Shown in pieces: positions 11,179 to 22,300 of a DNA stretch of 64,000 bases. The first letter of the stretch is position 1; every line of letters starts with the position of its first letter. Below the pieces are notes generated by a model, which was not told the origin of the DNA, ran no database searches, and saw nothing but the letters and a program-made list of their open reading frames with translations. Location: contig WNYE01000040.1 in assembly GCA_021396245.1 (NCBI GenBank), positions 186,001 through 250,000 of the forward strand, written 5' to 3'. The position numbers and the translations under genes are program-made. Origin of the DNA: Sporothrix humicola (Eukaryota > Ascomycota > Sordariomycetes > Ophiostomatales > Ophiostomataceae).

Positions 11179-12554
11179 ATGGCGCGCACGAAGCAAGCGG
11201 CGCCCGTCCGCCGCGAGCCGTCGTCTGAGTATGTGAGCAAGCTCGACCGCGAGGCTGCCTTGCTCGCGAAGCAGCAAGAGAACGGCCAGGCCGCGACGGC
11301 GACGAATGGCTCTATAAAGGCCAAGAGCGCAGGCGGCGCTTCAGGAAAGAGCGCCGCGGGGGTGCAGCAGGTCGCCATTGCCGTGGCCGGCATCTACGGT
11401 TCTTTGTAGGTTACACCGTGCCCTTCTAATCCAGACACGCATGCTGACCGTGCAGCCTCACATGGGGCTACCTCCAGGAGAAACTGACGACGACGACGTA
11501 CCCAGCACCGATCACGGCCCACCGCGACCCGGCCGATGCTACCGAGGTCTTCCACTTCCCCGTCTTTCTCAATACTGTGCAGTCCGCCATGGCCGCCGTC
11601 ACGGGACTGCTGTACTTGTGGGCCACCACGCCGACAGGCACTGCCGTGCCGCCAATCATCCCCTCGTCAGGGCTGCTGGCGCCCTTGTTGCTCGTCGCCC
11701 TGACTTCGTCTCTCGCCTCGCCCTTTGGCTACGCCGCCCTCGGCCACATTGACTACATCACCTACACGCTCGCCAAGTCCTGCAAGCTCCTGCCCGTCAT
11801 GTTCTTGCACGTCACCCTGTTCCGCCGCCGCTACCCGCTCTACAAGTACATGGTCGTCGCTGCCGTTACAGCCGGCGTCGCCGTCTTTACTCTGCACACG
11901 GGCAGCCACAAAAAAAAGGCCACGTCGGCGTCGGGCCACACCGCCTGGGGCCTGCTGTTGCTGGGCATCAACCTGCTGTTTGACGGCCTCACCAACAGCA
12001 CCCAGGACTACATCTTTGCGGCGTTCCGCCCCTTTTCCGGCCCCCAGATGATGTGCGCCAACAGCCTTATGCAGACTGCCGTCACCGGCGCCTACCTGCT
12101 GGTCATCAGCCCCTGGCTCGTCCACTCGGGCGTCGGCGCCTGGCTCGGCGCCGTCGACGAGGTCGCCAAGACGAGCAGCACCCACGCTTTTGCTGCCGCC
12201 ACCGGCCTCTGGGGCACCAACCTGGGCAGCGGCGAGCTCGCGGCCGCCCTGGCTTTCCTGCACCGCCACCCTGCCGTCTGGCGTGACGTCCTAGGTTTTG
12301 CGGCGTGTGGTGCCGTCGGCCAGATTTTCATTTTCTACGCACTGGCCACCTTCTCATCCGTCTTCTTGGTCACCGTCACGGTCACGCGCAAAATGTGCAC
12401 CATGATGCTGTCTGTTGTCGCCTTCGGTCATCGCCTGTCCGGAATGCAGTGGCTGGGTGTTGGTCTGGTGTTTGGTGGCATTGGCGTCGAGGCGCAGATT
12501 GCGCGCACCGAAAAGATGAAGAAGGAGGCAGAGAAGGCAGCCAAGGCGCAGTAA
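11179..12554 (+). CDS. HUT1: ER UDP-galactose/nucleotide-sugar transporter homologue, SLC35B1 family
   Basis: Two exons, 11179-11405 and 11456-12554, give 441 residues; the 50-bp intron is GTAGGT...CTGACCGTGCAG. Splicing restores the family motif across the junction: GIYGSF joined to LTWGYLQEKLTTTTYPAP. After a hydrophilic N-terminus of about 65 residues, eight to ten hydrophobic segments follow, including FGYAALGHIDYITYTLAKSC and the conserved DGLTNSTQDYIF. The end of the fold reads TVTVTRKMCTMMLSVV, typical of SLC35B1/Hut1. Proteins of this family sit in the ER membrane and support glycan or chaperone function in the lumen. The C-terminus is lysine-rich (KKEAEKAAKAQ) but is not a perfect KKxx retrieval signal. 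A loop between later membrane segments (about VDEVAKTSSTHAF) is longer than I expect for the family. Confidence 0.93.
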
Positions 12555-13513
12555 CGGGGGAAGGGAGTGCAAAGTGGCCAGGAGGAAGGCAAAAGAGGAC
12601 GGTCAGTTGCCACAGCATTGCGTCTGCATTTTGAGTCATCAGTTCAGCATCTTTCTTTGCGATAAAACGGATAGTGTGTATAAAAAGGTGTACGTGTACA
12701 TAGAGAATTATATTTAGAAGCGAAATAAACAAAAAGAGTAATAACGTGGTCGGAGTCTGGATGAACTCGTGTCAGTTTTAGTTTGTGCCGTTGTGGGGTA
12801 TTCTATTTTTGTTTTGATTCCGGTGAAGTTTATTTATTTTTTTTTAAGACAGAAACTCGAAAAATATCAATTCTAAATATAATCTAATTCTCTTTATTTT
12901 TTACTTGAAGGCATCAACATTTCTAAATGCCTTTTTTTACTAAATTTTTTAAAAAAAAAATGTGTCCAAAGAATTATACTGAAAATAAGTGCACGAAATC
13001 AATATAGCACAACTCACGATTATGATGGTATTCGACGTGTATTCTACGTATATTCACCATATGTTCACTGTATACATAGACACGCGGATCAACCAGCATC
13101 AAAGCATGGCCAAAGCAAATTGGAAATTCATATGCTTGTAATGGTTTGTTATTTGTGATAGTAGAATAATAATACAGGAAAGAGGTTTTTGGACGATCGA
13201 AAATGGAACCAAACACCACGTTTATGAATGTGGCCCGCGAGGTAAATAAGGCCAAGGTCATAGATCCAAGGATAAGATGATAGAGAGAAAATGGTAGAAG
13301 GAGACAAAGGAAAAAAACACCAACACCGGCTGGTACCGCCCTTAATTCCCCTTTCCCCTGCCAATGAATAGGTAACAAAAGAGAAGAAAAAACAAATGAA
13401 AGGCCGCACATGAATAAAGATTGGAACACCTGAAAATAATGAAAAACACCAAAACGCTCGCTAGAGTGTGCTGCCATCTCCTTTATCTAGGAATAGAATG
13501 AGCTCCTCTTTTT
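12555..13513. other. Convergent 3' intergenic region, very AT-rich in the middle
   Basis: This lies between the stop codons of the HUT1-like gene (plus) and the phosphatase gene (minus). Bases 12826-12962 are dominated by T and A runs. The region holds the 3' untranslated regions of both genes. Open frames here (for example 12974-13477 minus) have no recognisable domain. Confidence 0.6.
12724..12729 (+). terminator. HUT1: Candidate AATAAA poly(A) signal of the HUT1-like gene
   Basis: An exact AATAAA lies 170 bp after the stop codon, in the AT-rich flank expected for a fungal 3' end. Confidence 0.4.
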
Positions 13514-16492
13514 TCATATCAAATCATCAATAGAACGCACAATAGGCGTTTCGCCCTTGGTGGGCGGGCTGCGGGGATCGTCCGACTGCGTGGGCCGGCC
13601 AAACGGGAAGAAGGGATCGCGCGGGAACATGGTTTCGCGTGGAGAGAAGAGGTCGTTGTCCTTGTCCTCGCCTGGCGTCGGCGGCACCTCCACGAAATGC
13701 ATACCCGACGACAGCTCTGCGAAATGGCCGTGCAGCGGGTTGTTTGTCATGGTCTCGGCGCGCGGCGACATGAGCGGCTCGTCGTCGTCAATGTAGGCCG
13801 GACGGACAATGATTGTCTGCTCTGTTGTTTCCGTTGGCGCCAGTGTGGACACTGGTGCAGGCTTCGGCTTGGACTTGGCGCTGATATCGGGGAGGTTGAA
13901 GAACGACGTCTTGAAGGTGGGTGCCGGGGGCGCGTCGATCGTAGTGGTGGCAGTGGTGGCGATAGAGGGGATGTTAATGTTGTTGGAGGAAGAAGAGGAT
14001 GTGGAGATAGAGTTAATAGTAGGTGCCATGTTTCGGGCGAGGATGCTGTCCAGACCGTCGCTGCAAGAGCTGCGAGGCGGCGGGAAACCCGGGCTAAGCA
14101 GTGGGAATCCGGACGAAGAAGGGAAAGAACGAGAGCTCTCGGGGAACTCGCCGAAGCGGTGGGCCGCAAAGCCAGGCGAGGGAGGTGGACGCATGAAACC
14201 ACCACCACCCATGCCCTGGCCGGGCAAAGTAAGGCCGCCGCTGCCGCCAAGGCTCGATGACATTGGCGGCGGGTTCAATTTTGGTGGCTGCAGAGCAGTC
14301 GATGTGAAACCAAAGTCGAACCGGCCAAACCGCTGCGGGTCGTTCTCGTCCTCCTTCTCGTCCCAGGAGAAGCTCGATGGTGCTGATGATGGGCCTGGAG
14401 AGATAGCCTCCCGGCTGTTGGGCGTAGAGTTGCCGCGTGGCCGCATTGGGCTTCTCTCTGGGCTGTTCAGCGCTGCGCTGCCGCTACCGTTCTGGTCCTC
14501 GGCAGGCAAGGGGGCCGATAGAGGCTCCTTGGGCGAGATTTCGATCGCATCCATGGAGAGAGCCGTCCGGTGCTTGGTCGGGCTCCGGCCAGGACGCAGC
14601 CAGGAGCTCGAGGCCTTCCGCTTGCTGACCTCCTTCTGGAAGTCTTGCAGGCAGTACATAAGGCGCATGTTGGGGCTGATCCATCTGCTCTTGGCCTGGG
14701 CGGCATAGTACGAATCGTTGACGGTCAGTTCCGGGTTCTGGTACATGCCGTACGCGATGATCAGACTGGCTGAACGACTGGCACCCTGCTGGCAGTGGAT
14801 CAGGACCTTCTTGCCCTCCTTCGTTCTCTTGTCAATCTTCTCACAGAGCATCATAAGATCCTGACCAATGTCGGTATTATGATCCCAAGGCATGTGGATA
14901 TACTCGGGCTCTTTCAGGGTCTGAGTAGCCTTAGGGGTGGTGGGGGTGTTGTCCTCATTGCTCGATTCAGCAGGAGCAGTAGGCTCCGACAAGGACAGGG
15001 ACAGCGCTGGTGCCTTGCGCTTAAGACGGGCGGAAGAAGTTTGAGGGCTGGCGGAGGCTTCGTTGGAGGTCGGGGAAGTGGTGGGCTCAATGACCATAGG
15101 AATGGTGGTCGGCTCCAAGACCATTGGGATAGTCCCATTAGTCGTCTGTTGTGAGGTGGGTGCAGCTTCAGGCTCCTGCTCCATCACCGGTTCCATGATG
15201 GGCGCCAGTTTTGGCACTGCAATGCTCAGACCATTTAACTGCGGCGACGACTGTTGCTGCGGCTGCTGAGGCGGTGGAGAGGGAGATGAACGCGCGTTGG
15301 CCTTCATTGCCTTTTGCTTGAACGGGTTGTTCACCTCGCGAGCCACGTTGATAACAACGTCGAAGCGCGCAGCCTCCTCTGCCGTCGGCTCCAGGTACAA
15401 ATATACATTGTCGTCGTAAATAGCGATTGGGCCATCAGGGTAGCCGGGCGTCTTCTGGTCCTCGTTGTTCTCAACCTCGTGGTATGGTTCAAACTCATAT
15501 GCAGCGCGGTTTGCAATCTGCGCGCGTATTGGCGATTCCTCCTCGAGAATTGTGGCGTCAAATCCAGTCGGGCCAGCCGGCTTGGAAGGGCGCAAAAATT
15601 CAGAGAGGCCGGACTCGTTGCGTTCGAGAACCGTAGGGAAGGTCATGCCACCTTGGGGACCAAATGTTGAAGACTTGAGCGAAGACAGAATGTGTGGCGA
15701 GGATGTCGAATGCTTTAGGGCGCGGCGCTGCAGAATGGGCGGGATCACTAGTGATGGTGACTGGGGCACCTCAATTGCCGTGGACTTGATGAGTTCATGA
15801 GTCGTCGTCTTCAAGCTGAGTTGGCTCGGTTTCCGCTTCATGGCCGGGATTTGGGGCTTAATGAAGGAAGGCGAAGTAGGCTCGGAAATTTGCGACGTCG
15901 CAGACAGCGTCGGCGAAACAAAAGGAGGCTGAATAGACAGTCCCTTCATGTTGCGGGCGCGCCGCGGCGACGGCGAAGTCATGGGCCGTTCCAGTCCCTG
16001 GCCATTGCCGTTGTTGGTGTTGTTCGGGTCAATTACTGATAATGAGGCCAGGCCAACAGACATTGACGAGAAACCACCGAAAGAAGGACCAGGGAAAGCA
16101 GCAAGAGGCACAAGATTTATTGGCGAGTCAGGCGAAGAGGATGGTGACGGGTCGGAGAGGGAGGACGAATCGGTACAAGACATTGTGGTCGTGGGTGACG
16201 AGTCAGCCGACTCGGACATTTGCGTCGAGGTGCTGTCGTGATGGCGGTGCGACGGATCGGAGAGTGAGGGAGGCGCAGCGGCGCCGGTTGTGGTTGTGGA
16301 GGAAGGCTGATGGGGGCGAGCGTGGCTGGCCAGCTGCTTCTCAGCGAAACTGGAGCCGGGGAAGCCTATTATTTTGGGATCGACAACGGTGACTGTGTTC
16401 TGGTCATCCATCGTCTCGGCACCCAAGTCGAAGACGGACATGAACGAGGGTATTTGGTCCTCGTATAATCGCCGTGCGGTAGCCGAAGGCAT
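13514..16492 (-). CDS. Dual-specificity MAP kinase phosphatase, Msg5/Pmp1-like, with long disordered flanks
   Basis: Single open frame of 992 residues from ATG at 16492 (MPSATARRLYED). The frame stays open further upstream but has no earlier ATG. The catalytic loop HCQQGASRSASL places the nucleophile at about Cys567 and the phosphate-binding Arg at 573; the general acid is probably Asp537 in MPWDHN. The catalytic domain begins near residue 355 (NVYLYLEPTAEEA, VVINVAREV) and ends near 625. About 140 Pro/Gln/Thr-rich residues split it between VVINVAREVNNPF and YIHMPWDHN. KRKPSQLSL (about 219-227) and LKRKAPALSLSL (about 490-501) look like MAPK docking sites. Msg5-type enzymes dephosphorylate MAP kinases of the pheromone and cell-wall pathways. 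The C-terminal 370 residues are Ser/Pro-rich without a known domain. Confidence 0.9.
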   Translation of the reverse strand: MPSATARRLYEDQIPSFMSVFDLGAETMDDQNTVTVVDPKIIGFPGSSFAEKQLASHARPHQPSSTTTTGAAAPPSLSDPSHRHHDSTSTQMSESADSSPTTTMSCTDSSSLSDPSPSSSPDSPINLVPLAAFPGPSFGGFSSMSVGLASLSVIDPNNTNNGNGQGLERPMTSPSPRRARNMKGLSIQPPFVSPTLSATSQISEPTSPSFIKPQIPAMKRKPSQLSLKTTTHELIKSTAIEVPQSPSLVIPPILQRRALKHSTSSPHILSSLKSSTFGPQGGMTFPTVLERNESGLSEFLRPSKPAGPTGFDATILEEESPIRAQIANRAAYEFEPYHEVENNEDQKTPGYPDGPIAIYDDNVYLYLEPTAEEAARFDVVINVAREVNNPFKQKAMKANARSSPSPPPQQPQQQSSPQLNGLSIAVPKLAPIMEPVMEQEPEAAPTSQQTTNGTIPMVLEPTTIPMVIEPTTSPTSNEASASPQTSSARLKRKAPALSLSLSEPTAPAESSNEDNTPTTPKATQTLKEPEYIHMPWDHNTDIGQDLMMLCEKIDKRTKEGKKVLIHCQQGASRSASLIIAYGMYQNPELTVNDSYYAAQAKSRWISPNMRLMYCLQDFQKEVSKRKASSSWLRPGRSPTKHRTALSMDAIEISPKEPLSAPLPAEDQNGSGSAALNSPERSPMRPRGNSTPNSREAISPGPSSAPSSFSWDEKEDENDPQRFGRFDFGFTSTALQPPKLNPPPMSSSLGGSGGLTLPGQGMGGGGFMRPPPSPGFAAHRFGEFPESSRSFPSSSGFPLLSPGFPPPRSSCSDGLDSILARNMAPTINSISTSSSSSNNINIPSIATTATTTIDAPPAPTFKTSFFNLPDISAKSKPKPAPVSTLAPTETTEQTIIVRPAYIDDDEPLMSPRAETMTNNPLHGHFAELSSGMHFVEVPPTPGEDKDNDLFSPRETMFPRDPFFPFGRPTQSDDPRSPPTKGETPIVRSIDDLI

Positions 16493-18400
16493 TGTCGGAA
16501 AGGGAGGCGGCGGCGGGAGTCGGGAGGGTTGTAGAGGGAGGAAGGAGGAAGGCCTTTGTTCGTTCAAGGCGCCGCTGGAGGATGTGCCGTTCGGTCTTGT
16601 CGGCGGCGTGCCGGCGCGGTCGTTGGAGGTCTCCAGTTTTGCTTTTGCCGTGCCGAGACCCAGTACGCGAGAACCGCCTGGGTATTGGTACTGGGAGAAG
16701 AAGAAAGAAAAGAAAGGCGAAGAGCGTAGAGATCGATTATTAAGAGTCTAGAGGAGACCGAGAAGAATGGGATTTGTCGCAGAGAAAACCAGCAACGCAG
16801 CGAACAAGGAAGAGATTAGGGCGAATTGCCAGGTCGAGCAAAACGGCAAAGAAAGCGAAAAGCAACAGTTGAGAGAGAGAGGGCTGAAAGACAAAGGCCG
16901 GCCGAGAGAGAAAGAAGAAAGAAAGAAGAGGCGGAAAGCAAACGAGATTCTGGTCTAGGAAGGATCTAACACATTGTCGGTTGAGCCGCTGGACGAGTCG
17001 AGAGGCAAGCGCCGTGGAGAGGGAGAGATGGAAAGAAAGAAAAGAGAATAAGATAAAGAAAATAGACAACAAAAGAAAAAGGAAAGACGAAGAAAGAGAC
17101 TCGAGCGGACGCGGAAAAGAGGCGGAGGAGGAAAAGAGAAAGAGAGGGCGATCGCAAGTCAATAGGGCGAGGTCGTCGTCTGTCGGCTCTCTCGAAGCGT
17201 GCGGCGATGGTATAAGTTTGGTGATGTTCCCAGAGGAAAAGAAGAAAACAGGTAAAAGTGTCGAAAGAAAACAAGCAGAAGAGAGGAAGAGAGGACGTGG
17301 GAAGGGACAGGAACAGAAAACAGGACAAGCTGGGCGTGGGTGAGAAAGTGCGGGAGGGAAAAAAGGACGAAAAGAAGAAAGAGCAGCCAACAAACAGATT
17401 TGGCTGGCGCTTGAGTTGCGAGTGACAAGGGACAAGGGAGGAAGGAAGGACGAGGAGGGGGAAACGAAAGAGAACGAAGGAAAGAGCGCGGCGGGTGAGA
17501 TGCGAAGCGCTGTGTGCGTGTGTGCGCCCGTCAGTCAGTCTGTGAACACTGAACAGGAAAAAGGAAAGAGCCACACACTCGTTCCCACAGGTGCCAGGCC
17601 TTTGTTCTCAGCAAGAGGATGGAGACCGGCAGGGGTTTGCCTGGGAATTGGAAGGGGATGGGGATGATTGGAGGGTGGTGGAGTTCTTGTGTGGAGAGGG
17701 AAAGCGCGAGCGACTGACGGAGAAAGAACGAGGGTGGGATCGAAGCCAGAAAGAGGGCTGTTGGTGCTGAAGAAACGGGGCCCTCTTTCTCCTCTTGGGC
17801 GGGAAGGTCTGAGAATAAACACACAACGACGAGGAAAGAGGGGTGGGCGGCAGGAGCGACTGGCGACGGCCACGGGTAAGGAAGTCACAACTTGTTAATC
17901 TCTGTGTGCACAATTTCCTTGTACGATGTAGAATGTGAGGATGCTATTCAACGGGCAGGAGCGAGCGGAACCGACACATAGGCGAGGAAAATAGCAAGAG
18001 CGACAGATCGAGGTTCCAGGTCGAGGGCCGAACGTCGAGGGCGCGTGGGAGGAAAAGAAGACCAGTAAGATCTGCAACAAGCAGGAGGAGACGAGCAGAA
18101 CGAGAAGGAACGTAAGAACGAGGGAACAAGAGAACGAGAGAAAAGAGCCATGCTGTGCACGCACGCAACAGAGACAGACAGAGAGAAACGCAGAGGAACA
18201 GAGGATCAGGATTGCGGCAGTGGACAAGCCAAAAACAGGCACAGAAGGCGCAACAAGAGAGAAAAGCGGGCCTCGCGTGGGTGTTCCTTCCTGTTACTCT
18301 GGCTCGCTGTCGCACTTTCCCTGCGCGCGGGAAAGCCAAAAAAGTGTCGTGTTGGAGCGTGCATGCTGTGGCTTACTGGTAGGGAGCCCCACTTTGTTAT
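16493..18400 (-). promoter_or_regulatory. Long CT-rich leader/promoter of the MAPK phosphatase gene
   Basis: On the coding strand of the phosphatase gene this 1.9 kb is strongly pyrimidine-rich; on the plus strand it is G/A runs, clearest at 16740-17480. Many stop-poor frames arise from this bias and none has a recognisable domain. I interpret it as promoter and 5' leader; the transcript start is unknown. Confidence 0.45.
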
Positions 18401-18408
18401 GCGGTAGT

Positions 18409-18541
18409 CCAATCACGCTGCAGAGCAGCGGCGTCTGGAACACCCATCCCCTGTCCGGGCGGCCAATCAGCACGCGGCAATCTGCTGGAGCGGCGTTTCG
18501 ACTGGTTCTGGCGCCTACTATAAATAGAACCTTCAGCCAAT
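18409..18541 (+). promoter_or_regulatory. CCAAT-box cluster with TATA box, pointing rightward
   Basis: CCAAT occurs at 18409-18413, 18463-18467 and 18537-18541, and a consensus TATAAATAG at 18519-18527, all on the plus strand. CCAAT boxes work in either orientation and may serve the phosphatase gene to the left. The TATA box is directional and would start a transcript near 18550-18600 running into the gene-free region. Confidence 0.45.
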
Positions 18542-18545
18542 GGGC

Positions 18546-21500
18546 GTCCTCGCTCCAAATTTAACGATGTGAGAGGGAAGGAGAGAAAGGACAGACTGAG
18601 AGAAGAAGGAGGGGGTCATTATTACGGAGAGGGATGAGGAAAGAGAGGAGGAACCCTCTCCGTCGCAGCGGGAAGGTGCAGTCGATGCGGCCTTTTTTTT
18701 TTTTTTCATTTGCATATGGCTCTTGCCTTTTGCCTTTGTCTGGCCGCTTCTTTTTCTCCGTACCTTTTGCATCTGGACCGTTTTGTGAGAATAATTCGAA
18801 ATTCCGGAACACCGCAACTGGCCCTGTGTGTTTGTTGGCGCTGTGGCGCTTTGCATCATTTTATTGCAGGTTCCAGGCCGGCCGTGGCCGTTGGTCGTCT
18901 TCATCTCCTCCAGCCGTCCTCTATGTGCGACTGAGGCGGCCGTTTCTGCTTGAACAAATACATAAGGCCCGTCAAGTGGACAGCTTTTTGTGAGTCAGGA
19001 ATAGACGCGCCTGTTCCCGTTTCTATTTTCTTCGATCCGTTTTCTATTTTGCTTGCCTTTGCCGCCCACGATGCGCTTGTTGTCTCGCCAGCCACGCCTC
19101 GCCTAACAGGCCGTGTGGCCGTGTGTCGTCCATGCTTTTTCGACAGGGCCTGGCTGGTCCTTGAAAACGCATGGCAAGAGACGACGTCGACACGATGGAT
19201 GAGGACGAGGAACGACTGCGAATACTCCATACTGAGGTGTATTACGGGGTATTACGCAGGGTACTGGGCGCGTGTTGCACCCTTCCTACCCCTGGCTGGT
19301 TGCCACAGCGGGTTTTCTTTTCTTTCGTCTCTTTTTCTTGTCCTTTTGACTCTTCTCCTTCTCATCCACTCTGCCTTTCTCTCTGCCCTGCCTGCCTGGA
19401 TCTCAACCCTGAACCCTGGTCTGTCTGGCCGCTTGTCCCACTCTGCCACTGTTGCTCGTCCCTCATCACCCTTGCCCTCAAGATCCCTGCTCGTTTCTTC
19501 CTGTCCGAGGTGTCAGCTTTTTTGTTTCCTCCCCAATTATTTTATTTCATTTTTACTCTTGTTTCCTTTCCAGGGCCCGGCCTTGTGAGAGACAGGCCTA
19601 ATTTCTCAGGACAATATTGCTTCTATTTTCAGGGCGGCCTGGCAAAATGGCCGACAAAAGCACCCAAAAAGAAATATGGAGTGTCTAGCCGTACTTATCT
19701 CACAAGCATCCCAGGATCTCACAATGATACGAATGCAAGGCATCTCATGAATTCTCCATACTTGCTGCGGTCTGGCTTCTTGACTCTGAGCTTCCTTGCA
19801 CTTTGCGTGTGTGGATTCGCTGTCGTCGACCCGTCAATGCCATTTTTTGGACCACCGCACGATCTCGTCCCAAGTTTGACTGTTTCGTCGCCTGTCGCTG
19901 CCCCCTGAAGCAATGGGGCAATGGAACGCTGAAAGCCCCCTGGAAGAGAAGATGGGACAGAAGATGGGAGAAGCATGGCCATGCCATTGTTCTCGATGCG
20001 CAGATTCTGATATCTCTGATGTTTCTGGTGTTTCTGATGCCCTCGTTGCTGGGCCAAGGGCCCCCAAAACTCCAGTGCACAGCCATTTTCTTTGCCGCAT
20101 ACGACATTCTCCGTACTTGCATCCCTCATACCTGGCCATGGGCTTTCCTGATTGCCGTCTGCTCGTCCGTCTCCTGATTATCTTTTTTGACATGCGACGA
20201 CAAAGGCTTGAAGGGGCAGTCCTGGGTGGTCCTGGCATGGTATTCTCGTGCCCTCGTGCTCCTTGTTCTCCATCTCCGATACATGTTCAGAGAATAAAGA
20301 GAGTGAAGGGGAAACAAGGGCCTCGCAAGCCCCTTTGCCGATGGTAATAAACAATGCTGCAGGAGGGCTTGGCTTCTCGGCATGTGTGAGTATGCCCCCA
20401 AGTGGTCGTATGCATTTGCACGTCGTAGACAAACCTCAGACGATGGAGCCTCATATCTGTTGGACTGAGATGCATCTCAAAGTTATCCCTTCCCAACTGC
20501 ATAAACATAGACTGTTGGGGATTCCAAGCCCTCACCGCTTCACCTTTGCTCGTTCTTCTTGAAGCAAGGAGACAAAATAAAGTCACCTGCAGGGTCGCAG
20601 TTCTTCCCGTGTCGACCTTCCCCTTTTATTTTCTATTTTAATTCTCCACATGTGTCGTCTTTTCCATCTGCACGTCTTTAGCTTCCCGTTCTTTTCAAAG
20701 TCCTGGAAAATTGCAACATGACAGTTGTGAGCTATGATATAATTAAGTTGCAACAGACAAAAAGATTGGAATCGAACAAGAACAAGAATATTGGCAAGCC
20801 CTCGAATTTCTGAGCACGGTGTAAGATACATACGAAGACAGGTACGACATGATAATAAGATACCACGACGCGTGCCTGGATGGTCCCAGGTACTCCCTGC
20901 CTGCCTCGGGAAGACGCGAACTGGCCCTAAGTAATACCCCGGCTAGGGTCAGACACGCGACGCTCACCGCTATATCTTTCTTTATTTCTTTATTTCTTTT
21001 TTAATTCTCACACACAGGCCGCAGTGCGTCGTCAGAATGAGCCACTCCGGTCGGAGCTTTTTGACGACACGAACCAACACGAATGACACGAAGACGACAC
21101 CAAAATCCATAAATCCTGACGACAGAAAATATATGGAGAAAGTGCATCTTAAAATACATCTTAAAGTACAAAGTACGTCAGCACACGCAAGAATGGACAT
21201 TTGGTTAAGATTAAATTACGGAATTTGATGGACACAGGACATTGAATCTTCAGCGCGCCTGGAATGAGGATCCCAAGACAAAAAAGACCCCAAGATGTGA
21301 TCTAAGTGCTATTTTTACAACCATTCCAAGACAAGGCAAGATATTCGATCAGAGCTCAAGGTTCTGTCGGAGAGTATATTGTGTGCTCCGAGGTCTCTTT
21401 TAAAAGTGCAACCGAGGCATCTGAAAGTCTCAAAAATCTAAAATAAGGCGAAGGAGAAGAAAGATATATTAAGAAATCAGGCAGTCAGATTGAGGCCTCT

Positions 21501-22300
21501 TCTCGCCGAACAGTGAGCAAAATTGCTTTCTTTTTCACGTCGTATTTTCTTTTCGCTCTCTTCATCTCAACCTCAATGTCATAGCTCCAAGTTTACAAGT
21601 ACGAAAGCATGATATTGACATTTGCCGTCTTGATGTCTCCATTCAGCTCATTCAAAACAAATGACGCCTCAAAGGCTAAAAGTTGTCGATTTAAGAGTGC
21701 AGATGGGGCGTCCATCGATTGCACGCCAACCCTTAAAAGGGGCAAGGCTGTGGTCCTCTTCGGGCCCTCTTCTTTGCTTTTTCTGCTCTGAGGTTGTCCA
21801 CTGAAGCCCACTTTGCCCACCTTTCCCATCTGTGGCTTCAGTGGCCAAATAAAAATAATAATAAAAAAAGGCTCGAACAGGACAAGGTCTCCCCCGGACA
21901 AAATCTGAAACGCTACCAATTTGGCTTGCCTGCCCACACCCTCTTTTTTTATCTCCTTTTTTCATCTTTCTCGACCAAGAGGGGATCCACTCACACTCGA
22001 TTATTTTGCGTGGCCGATTCTCTTGAACTCGTGCACGTCCTCAATTGAGTGTCGACCGAACCTATTCAACTCGCTTTTGTTGCCTCTTCTCTCTGCAATA
22101 TTTTGGTTTCGTTCTCGCCTTGTTTGTTTCTTCAATTTTGCGCCCAAGCTCCTTTGTTAGCGTTCCCGAATGAAGTGCACTTGGCCTTGTTCTTTTGCTG
22201 TGGCTTTTGGCTGACTTCTCCGTAATAAACAGTGGACTGTCATCTTTGAAAAAGCATGCACAACGCAGGGTCCAAGTGAACTAACAGGCATCGAAACCCA
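18546..22300. other. Gene-free region, part 1
   Basis: No frame in either direction carries a recognisable domain, and no chain of short exons with good splice sites could be assembled by eye. A T14 run lies at 18693-18706. Frames at 19171-19908 (plus) and 19834-20238 (minus) are open but have the composition of translated CT-rich or GA-rich DNA. A weak duplication of CATCTTAAA lies near 21147-21165. A non-coding transcript cannot be excluded. Confidence 0.5.

Noticed and set aside
13809..14708. Plus-strand frame of 299 codons
   Set aside because: It is the antisense shadow of the phosphatase coding region.
16493..16567. N-terminal extension of the phosphatase frame (25 codons)
   Set aside because: The extension has no ATG; the first ATG in frame is at 16492 and gives a plausible N-terminus.
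16740..17574. Minus-strand frames of about 200-230 codons that look like membrane proteins
   Set aside because: These are translations of the CT-rich leader of the phosphatase gene; overlapping frames give equally long open stretches.
19171..19908. Plus-strand frame of 245 codons downstream of the TATA/CCAAT cluster
   Set aside because: The position is tempting but the protein has no domain, and its composition follows CT-rich DNA. A non-coding transcript fits at least as well.
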